Below are positions 26,913-35,649 of a stretch of 64,000 nt of DNA, piece by piece (position 1 is the first letter of the stretch; every line of letters starts with the position of its first letter). Source of the stretch: Chromobacterium vaccinii (GTDB taxonomy: Bacteria > Pseudomonadota > Gammaproteobacteria > Burkholderiales > Chromobacteriaceae); contig NZ_JZJL01000005.1 of NCBI RefSeq assembly GCF_000971335.1, positions 62,001 through 126,000 on the forward strand, in the 5' to 3' direction. The notes beneath the pieces are model-generated. The model searched no databases, was not told the DNA's origin, and was given only the letters and a program-made list of their open reading frames with translations. The position numbers and the translations under genes were made by a program.

Positions 26913-26949
26913 CTCCTGTTCAGATACGGAGAGGACGCCGTTTTGTTTT
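26902..26949 (+). terminator. Regulated leader terminator
   Basis: Perfect 15-bp stem: AACGGCGTCCTCTCC (26902-26916), 11-base loop, GGAGAGGACGCCGTT (26928-26942), then TTGTTTT. It lies between nasS and the transporter gene and is the off state of the nitrate leader. Confidence 0.92.
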
Positions 26950-27044
26950 GACTATCTGCGCGCGGACTGAATCCGCCGTTCCTGCCGATGGCCTGGCCGC
27001 AAGCCGGCCGGGCGGAGAGGGGGGACCGCGCGCCGGGAGCGATC

Positions 27045-28247
27045 ATGAACCGTAGCTTCTGGCAGTCCGGGCACCGGCCGACGCTGGCTTGCGCCTTTCT
27101 ATACTTTGATTTGAGCTTCATGGCCTGGTATCTGCTGGGGCCGTTGCAGGTGCCCATCGCCGCCGCGCTTGGGCTTTCCACCCAGCAACGCGGCCTGATG
27201 GTGGCCACGCCCATCCTGGCCGGCGCCTTGCTGCGGCCGCTGATGGGCGCGCTGGCGGACCGCATCGGCGCCAAGCGCGCCGGCCTGCTTGGCCAGATCG
27301 TCGTGATCGCCGCGCTGTTCGGCGGCTGGCTCGCCGATCTGTCCAGCTTAGGCGCGGTGCTGGCGCTGGGCGCGCTGCTGGGCGTGGCCGGGGCCTCGTT
27401 CGCCGCCGCGCTGCCGCTGGCCTCGCGCTGGTATCCGCCGCAGCATCAGGGCGCGGCGATGGGCATCGCCGGGGCGGGCAATTCCGGCACCGTGCTGGCG
27501 GCCTTGTTCGCGCCGGCGCTGGCCATGGCTTACGGCTGGCAGAACGTGTTCGGCCTGGCCTGTGTGCCGCTGTTGCTGACGCTGGCGATTTTCGCCCTGT
27601 GCGCCAGGGAGGCGCCCGCCGCCGCGGCGCCGAAACGGTTGGCTGATTACCTGGCCGTGCTGAAGGAGAAGGACGCCTGGTGGTTCATGTTCTTCTACTC
27701 GATGACTTTCGGCGGTTTCTCCGGTTTCGCCGGGGCTTTGCCCGGCTATTTCCACGATCAATTCGGTTTCGACGCCAAAACCGCCGGCCTCTATACCGCC
27801 GCCTGCGTGTTTGCAGGCTCGGTGATGCGGCCCTTGGGCGGCATGCTGGCCGACAGGCTGGGCGGCACTCGTTCGCTGCTGGCGGTTTATCTGGCCTGCG
27901 CCTTGCTGATGGCCGCGGCCGCGCTCAATGCCGGCGGCGCTGGCGCGGCGCTGGCCCTGTTCGTGCTGGCCATGCTGTGCCTGGGCGCGGGCAACGGCGC
28001 GGTGTTCCAGCTGGTGCCGCAGCGCTTCGGCCGGGAGCTGGGCGTGATGACCGGCTTGGTTGGCATGGCCGGCGGCGTGGGCGGCTTCACCCTGGCGGCG
28101 GGTTTGGGCGCGGTCAAGCAGGCCAGCGGCGACTACGCGCCCGGCTTGTGGCTGTTCGCCGGCCTGAGCCTGCTGGCCTGGCTCAGTCTGGCCGGGGTGC
28201 AGCGGCACTGGCGCGACAACTGGGCGGCCGCCGCCGCCCGCGTGTGA
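27045..28247 (+). CDS. MFS nitrate/nitrite transporter (NarK/NasA type)
   Basis: 400 residues, about twelve membrane helices. Belongs to the nitrate:nitrite porter family: FLYFDLSFMAWYLLGPL in helix 1, GALADRIGAKRAGLLG, AGAGNSGTVLAALFAPALA (nitrate signature in helix 5) and GGMLADRLGG, GAGNGAVFQLVPQRFGRELG (second nitrate signature in helix 11). Start ATG 27045 (MNRSFWQSGHRPT); the longer frame to 26988 begins in the leader. First structural gene of the nitrate operon, 10 bases before nirB. Presumably imports nitrate. Confidence 0.92.
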   Translation: MNRSFWQSGHRPTLACAFLYFDLSFMAWYLLGPLQVPIAAALGLSTQQRGLMVATPILAGALLRPLMGALADRIGAKRAGLLGQIVVIAALFGGWLADLSSLGAVLALGALLGVAGASFAAALPLASRWYPPQHQGAAMGIAGAGNSGTVLAALFAPALAMAYGWQNVFGLACVPLLLTLAIFALCAREAPAAAAPKRLADYLAVLKEKDAWWFMFFYSMTFGGFSGFAGALPGYFHDQFGFDAKTAGLYTAACVFAGSVMRPLGGMLADRLGGTRSLLAVYLACALLMAAAALNAGGAGAALALFVLAMLCLGAGNGAVFQLVPQRFGRELGVMTGLVGMAGGVGGFTLAAGLGAVKQASGDYAPGLWLFAGLSLLAWLSLAGVQRHWRDNWAAAAARV

Positions 28248-28257
28248 GGAGACGGAT

Positions 28258-30714
28258 ATGGACATGGCCGAACTGAAAGACCGGGCCCGGCAGCGGCTGG
28301 TGGTGGTGGGCAACGGCATGGCCGGCATCCGCGCGGTGGAGGAGCTGCTGGCACTGGCGCCGGATCTCTACGACATCACGGTGTTCGGCGCAGAGCCGCA
28401 TCCCAACTACAACCGCATCCTGTTGTCGCCGGTGCTGGCGGGGGAGCAGGCGTTCGGCGACATCGTGCTGAATCCGCCGGAGTGGTACGCGGAGCGGAGC
28501 ATCGCGCTGCATATGGGCAAGCGCGTCAGCGCCATCGACCGGGCTCGGCGCGAAGTGGTGGCGGAAGACGGCGCCGTCGCCGGCTACGACAGGCTGCTGC
28601 TGGCCACCGGCTCCTCGCCGGTGATGCTGCCGATCCCGGGGCGCGAGCTGGATGGGGTGATCGGCTACCGCGACATTGCCGATACCGAGTACATGATGGA
28701 GGCCGCGGGCCAGAGGCGCGGCGCGGTGGTGATCGGCGGCGGCCTGCTGGGGCTGGAGGCCGCCAACGGCCTGAGGCTGCGCGGCATGGACGTCGCCGTC
28801 GTCCATCTGGCCGACTGGCTGCTGGAACGCCAGCTGGACCGCCAGGCGGGCGAGCTGCTGCGCCGGGCGTTGGAGGCGCGCGGCATCCGTTTCCTGATGG
28901 GGCGGCAGACCGCCGCGCTGCTGGACGATGGCCAGGGCCGGGTGCGCGGCGTCCGCTTCCGCGACGGCGAGGAGATTCCGGCCGAGCTGGTGGTGATGGC
29001 GGTGGGCATCCGCCCCAACGCCGCATTGGCCGAGGCCGCCGGCCTGCATTGCAGCCGCGGGGTGGTGGTGGACGACACCTTGCAGACCTCGGACCCGCGC
29101 ATCTACGCCGTCGGCGAGTGCGCCAGCCACCGCGGCGTGGCCTATGGGCTGGTGGCGCCGCTGTTCGAGCAGGCCAAGGTATGCGCCAACCACCTGGCGC
29201 GGCTGGGCGTGGCCCGCTATGGCGGTTCGGTGTCGTCCACCAAGCTGAAAGTGACGGGAATCGACCTGTTTTCCGCCGGCGACTTCATGGGCGGCGACGG
29301 CTGCGAGGAAATCGTGCTGTCCGACCCGGCCGGCGGCGTCTACAAGAAGCTGGTGCTGCGCGGCGACAAGCTGGCCGGCGTCTGCCTGTACGGCGACACC
29401 AGCGACGGCGCCTGGTATTTCAAGCTGCTGCGCGAGGGCCGCAGCGTGGCCGATCTGCGCGACACGCTGATGTTCGGCGAAACGGCAATAGGCGACGCCG
29501 GCGTGCAGGGCCAGAGCCGCGCGGCGGCGATGAGGGGCGAAGACGAGGTTTGCGGCTGCAACGGCGTGTGCAAGGGCGCCATCGTCAAAGCGATCGAGGA
29601 CAAGGGCCTGTTCACGCTGGACGAGGTGAAGAAGCACACCAAGGCGGCCAGCTCCTGCGGCTCCTGCGCCGGACTGGTCGAGCAAGTGCTGATGAGCGTG
29701 GTCGGCTCCAGCTTCCAGGAAACGCCCAAGACCAAGGCAGTGTGCGGCTGCACCGGCCATAGCCACGCCGAGCTGCGCCAGGCGATACGGGAGCGCCATC
29801 TGCTGACCCACGCCGAGGTGTTCCATTTCCTGGAGTGGCGGACGCCCAACGGCTGCGCCAGCTGCCGGCCGGCGATCAACTACTACCTGCTGTCCACCTG
29901 GCCGCACGAGGCGGTGGACGACCCGCAGAGCCGCTTCATCAACGAGCGGGCGCACGCCAACATCCAGAAGGACGGCACCTTCTCGGTGATTCCGCAAATG
30001 AAGGGCGGCGTCACCACCGCCGACGAGCTGCGCCGCATCGCCGACGTCGCCGACAAATACCGGGTGAAGATGCTGAAGGTCACCGGCGGCCAGCGCATCG
30101 ATCTATTAGGGATCAAGAAGGAAGACCTGGTCGATGTCTGGCGCGATCTGGGGATGAATTCCGGCCACGCCTACGGCAAATCCATCCGCACGGTGAAGAC
30201 CTGCGTCGGCAGCGAGTTCTGCCGTTTCGGCACCCAGAACAGCACCCAGATGGGCATAGATCTGGAAACCATGCTGGCCAATATGTGGAGCCCGCACAAG
30301 GTCAAGTTGGCGGTGTCGGGCTGCCCGCGCAACTGCGCCGAGGCCGGCATCAAGGATGTGGGCGTGATCGCGGTGGAGTCCGGCTGGGAACTGTACGTGG
30401 GCGGCAACGGCGGCATCAAGACCGAGGTGGCGCAATTCCTGTGCAAGGTGAAGACGGCGGAGGAGGTGAAGGAGTACGGCGGCGCCTTCCTGCAGCTGTA
30501 CCGCGAGGAGGCTTACTACCTGGACCGCACCGTCCACTATATCGCCCGCGTCGGCCTGGATTACATCAAGGCCCGCGTGGTGGACGACGCCGACAGCCGC
30601 CGCGCGCTGCACCAGCGGCTGCTGTTTTCCCTGCAGGGCCTGCCCGACCCTTGGGCGGCGCGCGTCGCCGGCGCGCAGAAGCGCGAGTTCATTCCCATCG
30701 CGGTCGAAGCCTGA
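28258..30714 (+). CDS. nirB: Assimilatory nitrite reductase, large subunit
   Basis: 818 residues. NirB reduces nitrite to ammonium with NAD(P)H in the cytosol. Order: FAD/NADH module (LVVVGNGMAGIRAVEEL; VVIGGGLLGLEAANGL), two BFD-like [2Fe-2S] stretches (CGCNGVCKG...CGSC and CGCTGHSHAE...CASC), and the sulphite/nitrite reductase domain with CVGSEFCRFG and SGCPRNCAE, whose cysteines bind the [4Fe-4S]-sirohaem centre. ATG 28258 after GAGGAGACGGAT. The sirohaem synthase gene is not in the window. Confidence 0.96.
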   Translation: MDMAELKDRARQRLVVVGNGMAGIRAVEELLALAPDLYDITVFGAEPHPNYNRILLSPVLAGEQAFGDIVLNPPEWYAERSIALHMGKRVSAIDRARREVVAEDGAVAGYDRLLLATGSSPVMLPIPGRELDGVIGYRDIADTEYMMEAAGQRRGAVVIGGGLLGLEAANGLRLRGMDVAVVHLADWLLERQLDRQAGELLRRALEARGIRFLMGRQTAALLDDGQGRVRGVRFRDGEEIPAELVVMAVGIRPNAALAEAAGLHCSRGVVVDDTLQTSDPRIYAVGECASHRGVAYGLVAPLFEQAKVCANHLARLGVARYGGSVSSTKLKVTGIDLFSAGDFMGGDGCEEIVLSDPAGGVYKKLVLRGDKLAGVCLYGDTSDGAWYFKLLREGRSVADLRDTLMFGETAIGDAGVQGQSRAAAMRGEDEVCGCNGVCKGAIVKAIEDKGLFTLDEVKKHTKAASSCGSCAGLVEQVLMSVVGSSFQETPKTKAVCGCTGHSHAELRQAIRERHLLTHAEVFHFLEWRTPNGCASCRPAINYYLLSTWPHEAVDDPQSRFINERAHANIQKDGTFSVIPQMKGGVTTADELRRIADVADKYRVKMLKVTGGQRIDLLGIKKEDLVDVWRDLGMNSGHAYGKSIRTVKTCVGSEFCRFGTQNSTQMGIDLETMLANMWSPHKVKLAVSGCPRNCAEAGIKDVGVIAVESGWELYVGGNGGIKTEVAQFLCKVKTAEEVKEYGGAFLQLYREEAYYLDRTVHYIARVGLDYIKARVVDDADSRRALHQRLLFSLQGLPDPWAARVAGAQKREFIPIAVEA

Positions 30715-30725
30715 GGAGAGTCGAG

Positions 30726-31040
30726 ATGAGCATGGAAAACTGGACCAGAATCTGCGCGCTGGACGACATCCCGCGACAAGGCAGCCGCGTGCTGGCGCGG
30801 GAGGACGGCGACATCGCGCTGTTCCGCACTCACGACGACCAGGTGTTCGCGCTGCTGGACCGTTGCCCGCACAAGGGCGGCCCGCTCAGCCAAGGCATGG
30901 TGCATGGCCGCGCGGTGGCCTGTCCGCTGCACGGCTGGAACATAGACCTGGCCAGCGGCGAGGCGCTGGCGCCGGACGCTGGCTGCGCGCGCCGTTTTCC
31001 CGCCAGGGAGGAGAACGGCGCGGTATGGCTGGCGCTGTAG
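30726..31040 (+). CDS. nirD: Nitrite reductase, small subunit
   Basis: 104 residues, Rieske-type fold: CPHKGGPLSQG and CPLHGWNIDLASG contain the Cys-His pairs, so here the [2Fe-2S] ligands are retained, whereas many NirD proteins have lost them. It partners NirB. Starts 11 bases after nirB with AGGAGAGTCGAG as ribosome binding site. Confidence 0.93.
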   Translation: MSMENWTRICALDDIPRQGSRVLAREDGDIALFRTHDDQVFALLDRCPHKGGPLSQGMVHGRAVACPLHGWNIDLASGEALAPDAGCARRFPAREENGAVWLAL

Positions 31041-31057
31041 CGGGGGAGGGCGAGGCG

Positions 31058-33766
31058 ATGGACAAGACGGAAACCCGATCCACCTGCTGCTATTGCGGCG
31101 TGGGTTGCGGCGTATTGATAGAGAGCGAGAACGGCCGCATCACCGGGGTGCGCGGCGATCCGGATCATCCAGCCAATTATGGCCGTCTGTGCGGCAAGGG
31201 CCTGAGCCTGGCGGCCAGCGCCGCCAGCGACAGCGGCCGCGCCTTGTTTCCTGAAATGAGGCGGGGCAGGGATGAGCCGCGCCGGCGCGTCGGCTGGGAT
31301 CAGGCGCTGGACGCGGCGGCGGACAGCTTGGCCGACATCATCCGCCGCCATGGCCCGGACGCGGTGGCGTTTTACGCGTCCGGCCAGTTGCTGACCGAGG
31401 ATTACTACCTGTTCAACAAGCTGGCCAAGGGCGTGGCCGGCACCAACAATATCGACACCAATTCCCGGCTGTGCATGTCCAGCGCCGTCACCGCCTACAA
31501 GATGGCCTTCGGCGCCGACGGCCCGCCCACCTGTTACGAAGATCTGGAATCCGCCGGCTGCGTGTTGTTCGCCGGCAGCAATATGGCCTACGCCCACCCG
31601 GTGCTGTTCCGCCGGCTGGAAGACGCCAGGCGGGATTGGCCCGACGCGCGCTGGATCGTGGTCGATCCGCGCCGCACCGACACCGCGGCGATGGCCGACC
31701 TGCACCTGCAGATCCAGCCCGGCACCGACGTGGCGTTGTTCCACGGCATGCTGCACCACCTGATCTGGGAGGGGCTGATCGATGCCGGCTACATCGCCGC
31801 CCATGCCGAGGGCTTCGACGCGCTCAAGCGCATGGTCCGCGACTACACGCCGAAGATGGCGGCGGAGATCTGCGGCGTGCGGGCCGAGGACATCGTCACC
31901 GCGGCGGAATGGTTCGGCCGCAGCCCGGCCAGCCTGTCGCTGTACTGCATGGGCCTGAACCAGTCCAGCCAGGGCACGGCCAAGAACCTGGCGTTGATCA
32001 ATCTGCACCTGGCGACAGGCCAGATCGGCCGGCCGGGCGCCGGGCCGTTCTCGCTGACCGGCCAGCCCAACGCGATGGGCGGACGCGAGGTGGGCGGCAT
32101 GGCCACCATGCTGGCCGCGCGCCGGGACATCGCCAATCCCGATCACCGGCGCGAAGTGGCCGCGCACTGGGGCGTGCCGGAGTCGCGGCTGTCTTCGCGC
32201 CCCGGTTTGCCTGCGGTGGCGATGTTCGAGGCGCTGGCGCGGGGCGAGATCAAGGCGGTATGGATAGTCTGCACCAATCCGGCCCACTCGCTGCCGGACC
32301 TGGCGATGGCGCGGCAGGCGTTGAGCCGCGCCGAGCTGGTGGTGGTGCAGGACGCTTTCGCCGAAACCGACACCACCGCCTTCGCCGACATCCTGCTGCC
32401 GGCGGCCAGCTGGGGCGAGAAAGAGGGCACGGTCACCAATTCAGAACGCCGCGTCAGCCGGGTGCGGGCCGCAGCGCCGCCGCCGGGAGAGGCCAGGCCG
32501 GATGGCTGGATCGCCGTCGAGTTCGGCCGGAGGCTGGCGGCGCGCCTGCATCCGGATGAAGCCGACCATTTCGCCTATGCCGATGCCGGGCAGGTGTTCG
32601 ACGAACACCGCGCGCTGACCGTGGGCCGGGATCTGGACATGGGCGGGCTGGATTACGCTCTGCTGGAAGCGAGGGGGCCGCAGCAATGGCCGTTGCGTGC
32701 TGGCCAGACAGAGGGCCAGGCGAGGCGCTACGTCGACGGCGTCTTCGCCACCGACGACGGCAAGGCGCGTTTCCACGCGATCGATTACCGGCCTCCGGCG
32801 GACAAGATATCGGCCCACTATCCGTTCCGATTGATCACCGGCCGTCTGCGCGATCAATGGCACGGCATGAGCCGCACCGGGCGCGTGCCCGGCCTGTTTT
32901 CCCACAGTCCGGAGCCGGAGCTGCGCATGCATCCGGAAGACGCCGAGCGGAGGAGTCTGCGCGACGGCGATCTGGTCCGCGTCGCCAGCAAGCGCGGGCT
33001 GTGGGTGTTGCCGCTGAAGACCGACGGCGATCTGACGCGCGGCTGCGTATTCGCCGCCATGCACTGGAGCCGCCAGTTCCTCAACAGCGGCGGCAGCAAC
33101 GAAGCGACCACCTCGGCGGTCGACGGATTGTCGTTCCAGCCGGAGCTCAAGCACGCGGCGGTGAAGGTGGAAAAGGCCGAGCTGCCCTGGAGGGTGCTGG
33201 CCGCGTTGCGCCATCCGGATTTGTCGGCCTTGCAGGCGGAATTGACGCCGCTGTTGGGGAATATGGCCTATGCGGCGATCTTGCTGGCGGCGGGAAATGT
33301 CTTGCTGTTGCGCGCTGCCGATTCCGCTGCCAGGCCGGATTGGCTGGCGCGCTTGCTGGACGCGCTGGCGCTGCGCCCGGGACCGGATGTGCTGGAGTAC
33401 CGCGACGACGGGCGAGGCGTGCTCAAGCGCGTGGCCTGGAATGGCGACCGGCTGGCGGGATTGGTTTTCGCCGGTGGCGGGCAGGCGGACCGCGACGCGG
33501 GCGAAAGCTTGCTGCAACGGCTGCTGGATGGCCAGCCATGGCTGGGGCCGCGGCATGCCGCGTTTTCTCCCGGCGGGACGCGCGCCGCCAAGCGGGACCG
33601 CATCGTGTGTCAATGCAAGCAGGTGGGCGAGGCCGCCATTTTGGACAGGCTGCGGCAGGGGCAGGACTTGGCGGAGTTGAAGGCCGAGTTGGGGTGCGGC
33701 GCCGTCTGCGGTTCCTGCGCGCCGGAGCTGGCGCGAATGGCCGCCAACACTGCGCAAAACGTTTGA
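31058..33766 (+). CDS. nasA: Assimilatory nitrate reductase, catalytic subunit
   Basis: 902 residues. Molybdenum bis-MGD enzyme that reduces nitrate to nitrite in the cytosol. The N-terminal TCCYCGVGCGV motif holds a [4Fe-4S] cluster; GVAGTNNIDTNSRLCMSSAV contains the Mo-ligating Cys region; later FSLTGQPNAMGGREVGG and LLPAASWGEKEGTVTNSERR are typical of NasA/NarB. The last 65 residues (RIVCQCKQVGEA...GCGAVCGSC) form a BFD-like [2Fe-2S] domain, as in Klebsiella NasA. Start ATG 31058 (MDKTETRSTC) 17 bases after nirD; the longer frame reads over nirD. Last gene of the operon. No separate electron-transfer subunit gene (nasB) is seen. Confidence 0.94.
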   Translation: MDKTETRSTCCYCGVGCGVLIESENGRITGVRGDPDHPANYGRLCGKGLSLAASAASDSGRALFPEMRRGRDEPRRRVGWDQALDAAADSLADIIRRHGPDAVAFYASGQLLTEDYYLFNKLAKGVAGTNNIDTNSRLCMSSAVTAYKMAFGADGPPTCYEDLESAGCVLFAGSNMAYAHPVLFRRLEDARRDWPDARWIVVDPRRTDTAAMADLHLQIQPGTDVALFHGMLHHLIWEGLIDAGYIAAHAEGFDALKRMVRDYTPKMAAEICGVRAEDIVTAAEWFGRSPASLSLYCMGLNQSSQGTAKNLALINLHLATGQIGRPGAGPFSLTGQPNAMGGREVGGMATMLAARRDIANPDHRREVAAHWGVPESRLSSRPGLPAVAMFEALARGEIKAVWIVCTNPAHSLPDLAMARQALSRAELVVVQDAFAETDTTAFADILLPAASWGEKEGTVTNSERRVSRVRAAAPPPGEARPDGWIAVEFGRRLAARLHPDEADHFAYADAGQVFDEHRALTVGRDLDMGGLDYALLEARGPQQWPLRAGQTEGQARRYVDGVFATDDGKARFHAIDYRPPADKISAHYPFRLITGRLRDQWHGMSRTGRVPGLFSHSPEPELRMHPEDAERRSLRDGDLVRVASKRGLWVLPLKTDGDLTRGCVFAAMHWSRQFLNSGGSNEATTSAVDGLSFQPELKHAAVKVEKAELPWRVLAALRHPDLSALQAELTPLLGNMAYAAILLAAGNVLLLRAADSAARPDWLARLLDALALRPGPDVLEYRDDGRGVLKRVAWNGDRLAGLVFAGGGQADRDAGESLLQRLLDGQPWLGPRHAAFSPGGTRAAKRDRIVCQCKQVGEAAILDRLRQGQDLAELKAELGCGAVCGSCAPELARMAANTAQNV

Positions 33767-33956
33767 GCGGGCATGCGCGGCTGGATGGCGCGTTTCAAGG
33801 ATCGAGAGGCGGATGGCCGTCGCGCCTTGTTCCAGCGCAAACGAGTTCCGTAATTTTACTGATCGGAGGACCAGCGGCATGGCCGTGGGATGGGCGCTAT
33901 ATATCTAGCGGCGTTGTGAAAATGCCATTCGATTATAACGTTAAGAAAGGAATTCC

Positions 33957-35567
33957 ATGGCATCCGCAGCAAATGCAGGTCAGCTTGGCAACCTCCCCGG
34001 CGTGACTTCCATGGGCATGGGCTATGACGTGAATGGTTTGTACGCCAGCCCGGAAAGCCTGCTTGGCCAACCCTTGTTCGATTTCGGCGGCGAGCTGGAC
34101 AGCATCGAAATCGAGGGCCGCAGCTACACCTTTCCCCGCAGCATGCATGTACACACCTATTTCCACTCCGACTTCAAACAGGATGTCAGCAAGGAAATCG
34201 AAGAGTATCGGGAGAAAATGAGCCAGCACGTGGGCGTGTCCGGCCGCTACAAGTTGTTCAGCGCTTCGCTGAGCGTGGATTTCACTACCACGGACCAGCA
34301 ACTGACCGAGATCACCTACAGCTCCACCCGCGAAGCCCATGTGCTGTGGTACATCAGCCTGCCCGGCGCGGCCACGCTGCGTTCGATGCTGCGCCGCGAT
34401 TTCCGCGACGACCTGAACAACCCCAATATGCCGGCCATGGAGCTGTTCAAGCGCTATGGTCCCTACTATGTATCGGAAGCGGCGGTGGGCGGCCGGCTGG
34501 ACTACAGCGCGGCCAGCAAGACCTTGAAGATGGACAGCAGCCAGTCGCTGTCCACCACCGCCGAAATGTCCTACAAGGCGCTGGTGGGCGAAATCAAGAT
34601 CGAGCATGGCTCGGAGATGGAAAAGCAGGTCAACAGCTTCCGCAGCAACTCCACCATCCGTCTCACCGCCACCGGCGGCAAGCCGGGCATGACCGATCGC
34701 ATACTGCACGGTCCGGATTCGCAGCAGGCGTTCTCGCAATGGGCGGAATCGCTGCTCGACTATGCGACGCTGATGGATTTTTCCACCGAAAGCCTGCAAC
34801 CGATCTGGGCGCTGGCCGACAAGCCCGAGCGCCGCGTCGAGCTTGAGGACGCCTTCCCCGAATTCATGAAGCAGTCGCAGCAGTCCATCCCCAAGGTGGA
34901 CAAGGTGCTGCTGATGGACGCGCGGCCGCCTATGGTGAAGGCTGGGGAGGATAGCGGCTCCGGCGCGTCGGAGGATCTGGCTGTGTTCAATCCCAGCACC
35001 TCCAATGGCTACAAGATGGTTGGCCAGTTCGGTCAGCGCAACCATGCCAGCGTGGCGGATGGCCATGCGCCGATTTTCAAGGATCTGTTCGATCTGGGCG
35101 TGCTGAAGGCGCCGGTGGGTTGGCAGCGGGTGTGGGACGACGCCGGTTCCGGCAAGTCCAAGGACTACGCGTGCTGGCGCGCGATTCCGCCGCAGGGCTA
35201 CCGCGCGCTGGGCGACGTGATGATGCTGGCCACCAGCGGCTATAACCCGCCGAATCTGCCGGACTATGCTTGCGTGCATCAAAGCCTGTGCGCGGATGTG
35301 CAGACGCTGCAAAACCGGGTGTGGTGGGACAAGGGCACCGGCGCGCGCAAGGATGTCAGCCTGTGGCAACCGGGCGCGGCCGGCGCGGTGGCGTCCTCTT
35401 GCTTCGCCGGCGTGCCTAATTACAACAACCCGCCCAATTCCGGCGACATGGAGCGCTTGCGCGGCAGCATCGCATGCGTGAAGACCAGCGCGATCGCGTC
35501 CACGCAGGAAATGAAGTCCATGCTCAGCCAGCACCAAGGCATGGAAGCGATGATGTCCAAGCTGTGA
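33957..35567 (+). CDS. MACPF pore-forming protein with Vps62/beta-tripod C-terminus (GNIP-like)
   Basis: 536 residues, start ATG 33957 behind AAAGGAA. The N-terminal two-thirds is a MACPF domain: the signature (Y/W)-G-x-x-(F/Y)-x6-G-G is seen as YGPYYVSEAAVGG at 167-179, followed by segments that could form the transmembrane hairpins. From about 345 the protein matches the Vps62/beta-tripod type: VGWQRVWDDAGSGKSKDYACW, PPQGYRALGDVMML. GNIP1Aa, an insecticidal protein from Chromobacterium piscinae described as MACPF plus beta-tripod, has the same layout and, as I recall, similar size. No signal peptide, so release would need lysis or another route. Toxicity is inferred from the family. Confidence 0.85.
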   Translation: MASAANAGQLGNLPGVTSMGMGYDVNGLYASPESLLGQPLFDFGGELDSIEIEGRSYTFPRSMHVHTYFHSDFKQDVSKEIEEYREKMSQHVGVSGRYKLFSASLSVDFTTTDQQLTEITYSSTREAHVLWYISLPGAATLRSMLRRDFRDDLNNPNMPAMELFKRYGPYYVSEAAVGGRLDYSAASKTLKMDSSQSLSTTAEMSYKALVGEIKIEHGSEMEKQVNSFRSNSTIRLTATGGKPGMTDRILHGPDSQQAFSQWAESLLDYATLMDFSTESLQPIWALADKPERRVELEDAFPEFMKQSQQSIPKVDKVLLMDARPPMVKAGEDSGSGASEDLAVFNPSTSNGYKMVGQFGQRNHASVADGHAPIFKDLFDLGVLKAPVGWQRVWDDAGSGKSKDYACWRAIPPQGYRALGDVMMLATSGYNPPNLPDYACVHQSLCADVQTLQNRVWWDKGTGARKDVSLWQPGAAGAVASSCFAGVPNYNNPPNSGDMERLRGSIACVKTSAIASTQEMKSMLSQHQGMEAMMSKL

Positions 35568-35590
35568 TCCGGGCCTGACCGGGCAAAAAA

Positions 35591-35619
35591 ACAAGGCTGC
35601 CGGATGGCAGCCTTGTTTT
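35591..35619. terminator. Bidirectional terminator between MACPF and TonB receptor genes
   Basis: ACAAGGCTGCC (35591-35601), loop GGAT, GGCAGCCTTGT (35606-35616), with TTTT after and AAAAAAA before. It can serve both converging genes. Confidence 0.92.
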
Positions 35620-35649
35620 ATCCCACCGTCTGCGCCAGGCGGGACGGGT

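Noticed and set aside
33774-33851. 26-codon frame after the nitrate reductase gene
   Set aside because: Arg-rich short frame with no ribosome binding site; likely chance.
33895-33910. Inverted repeat CGCTA/TAGCG upstream of the MACPF gene
   Set aside because: Only five paired bases and no T tract; too weak for terminator or operator.
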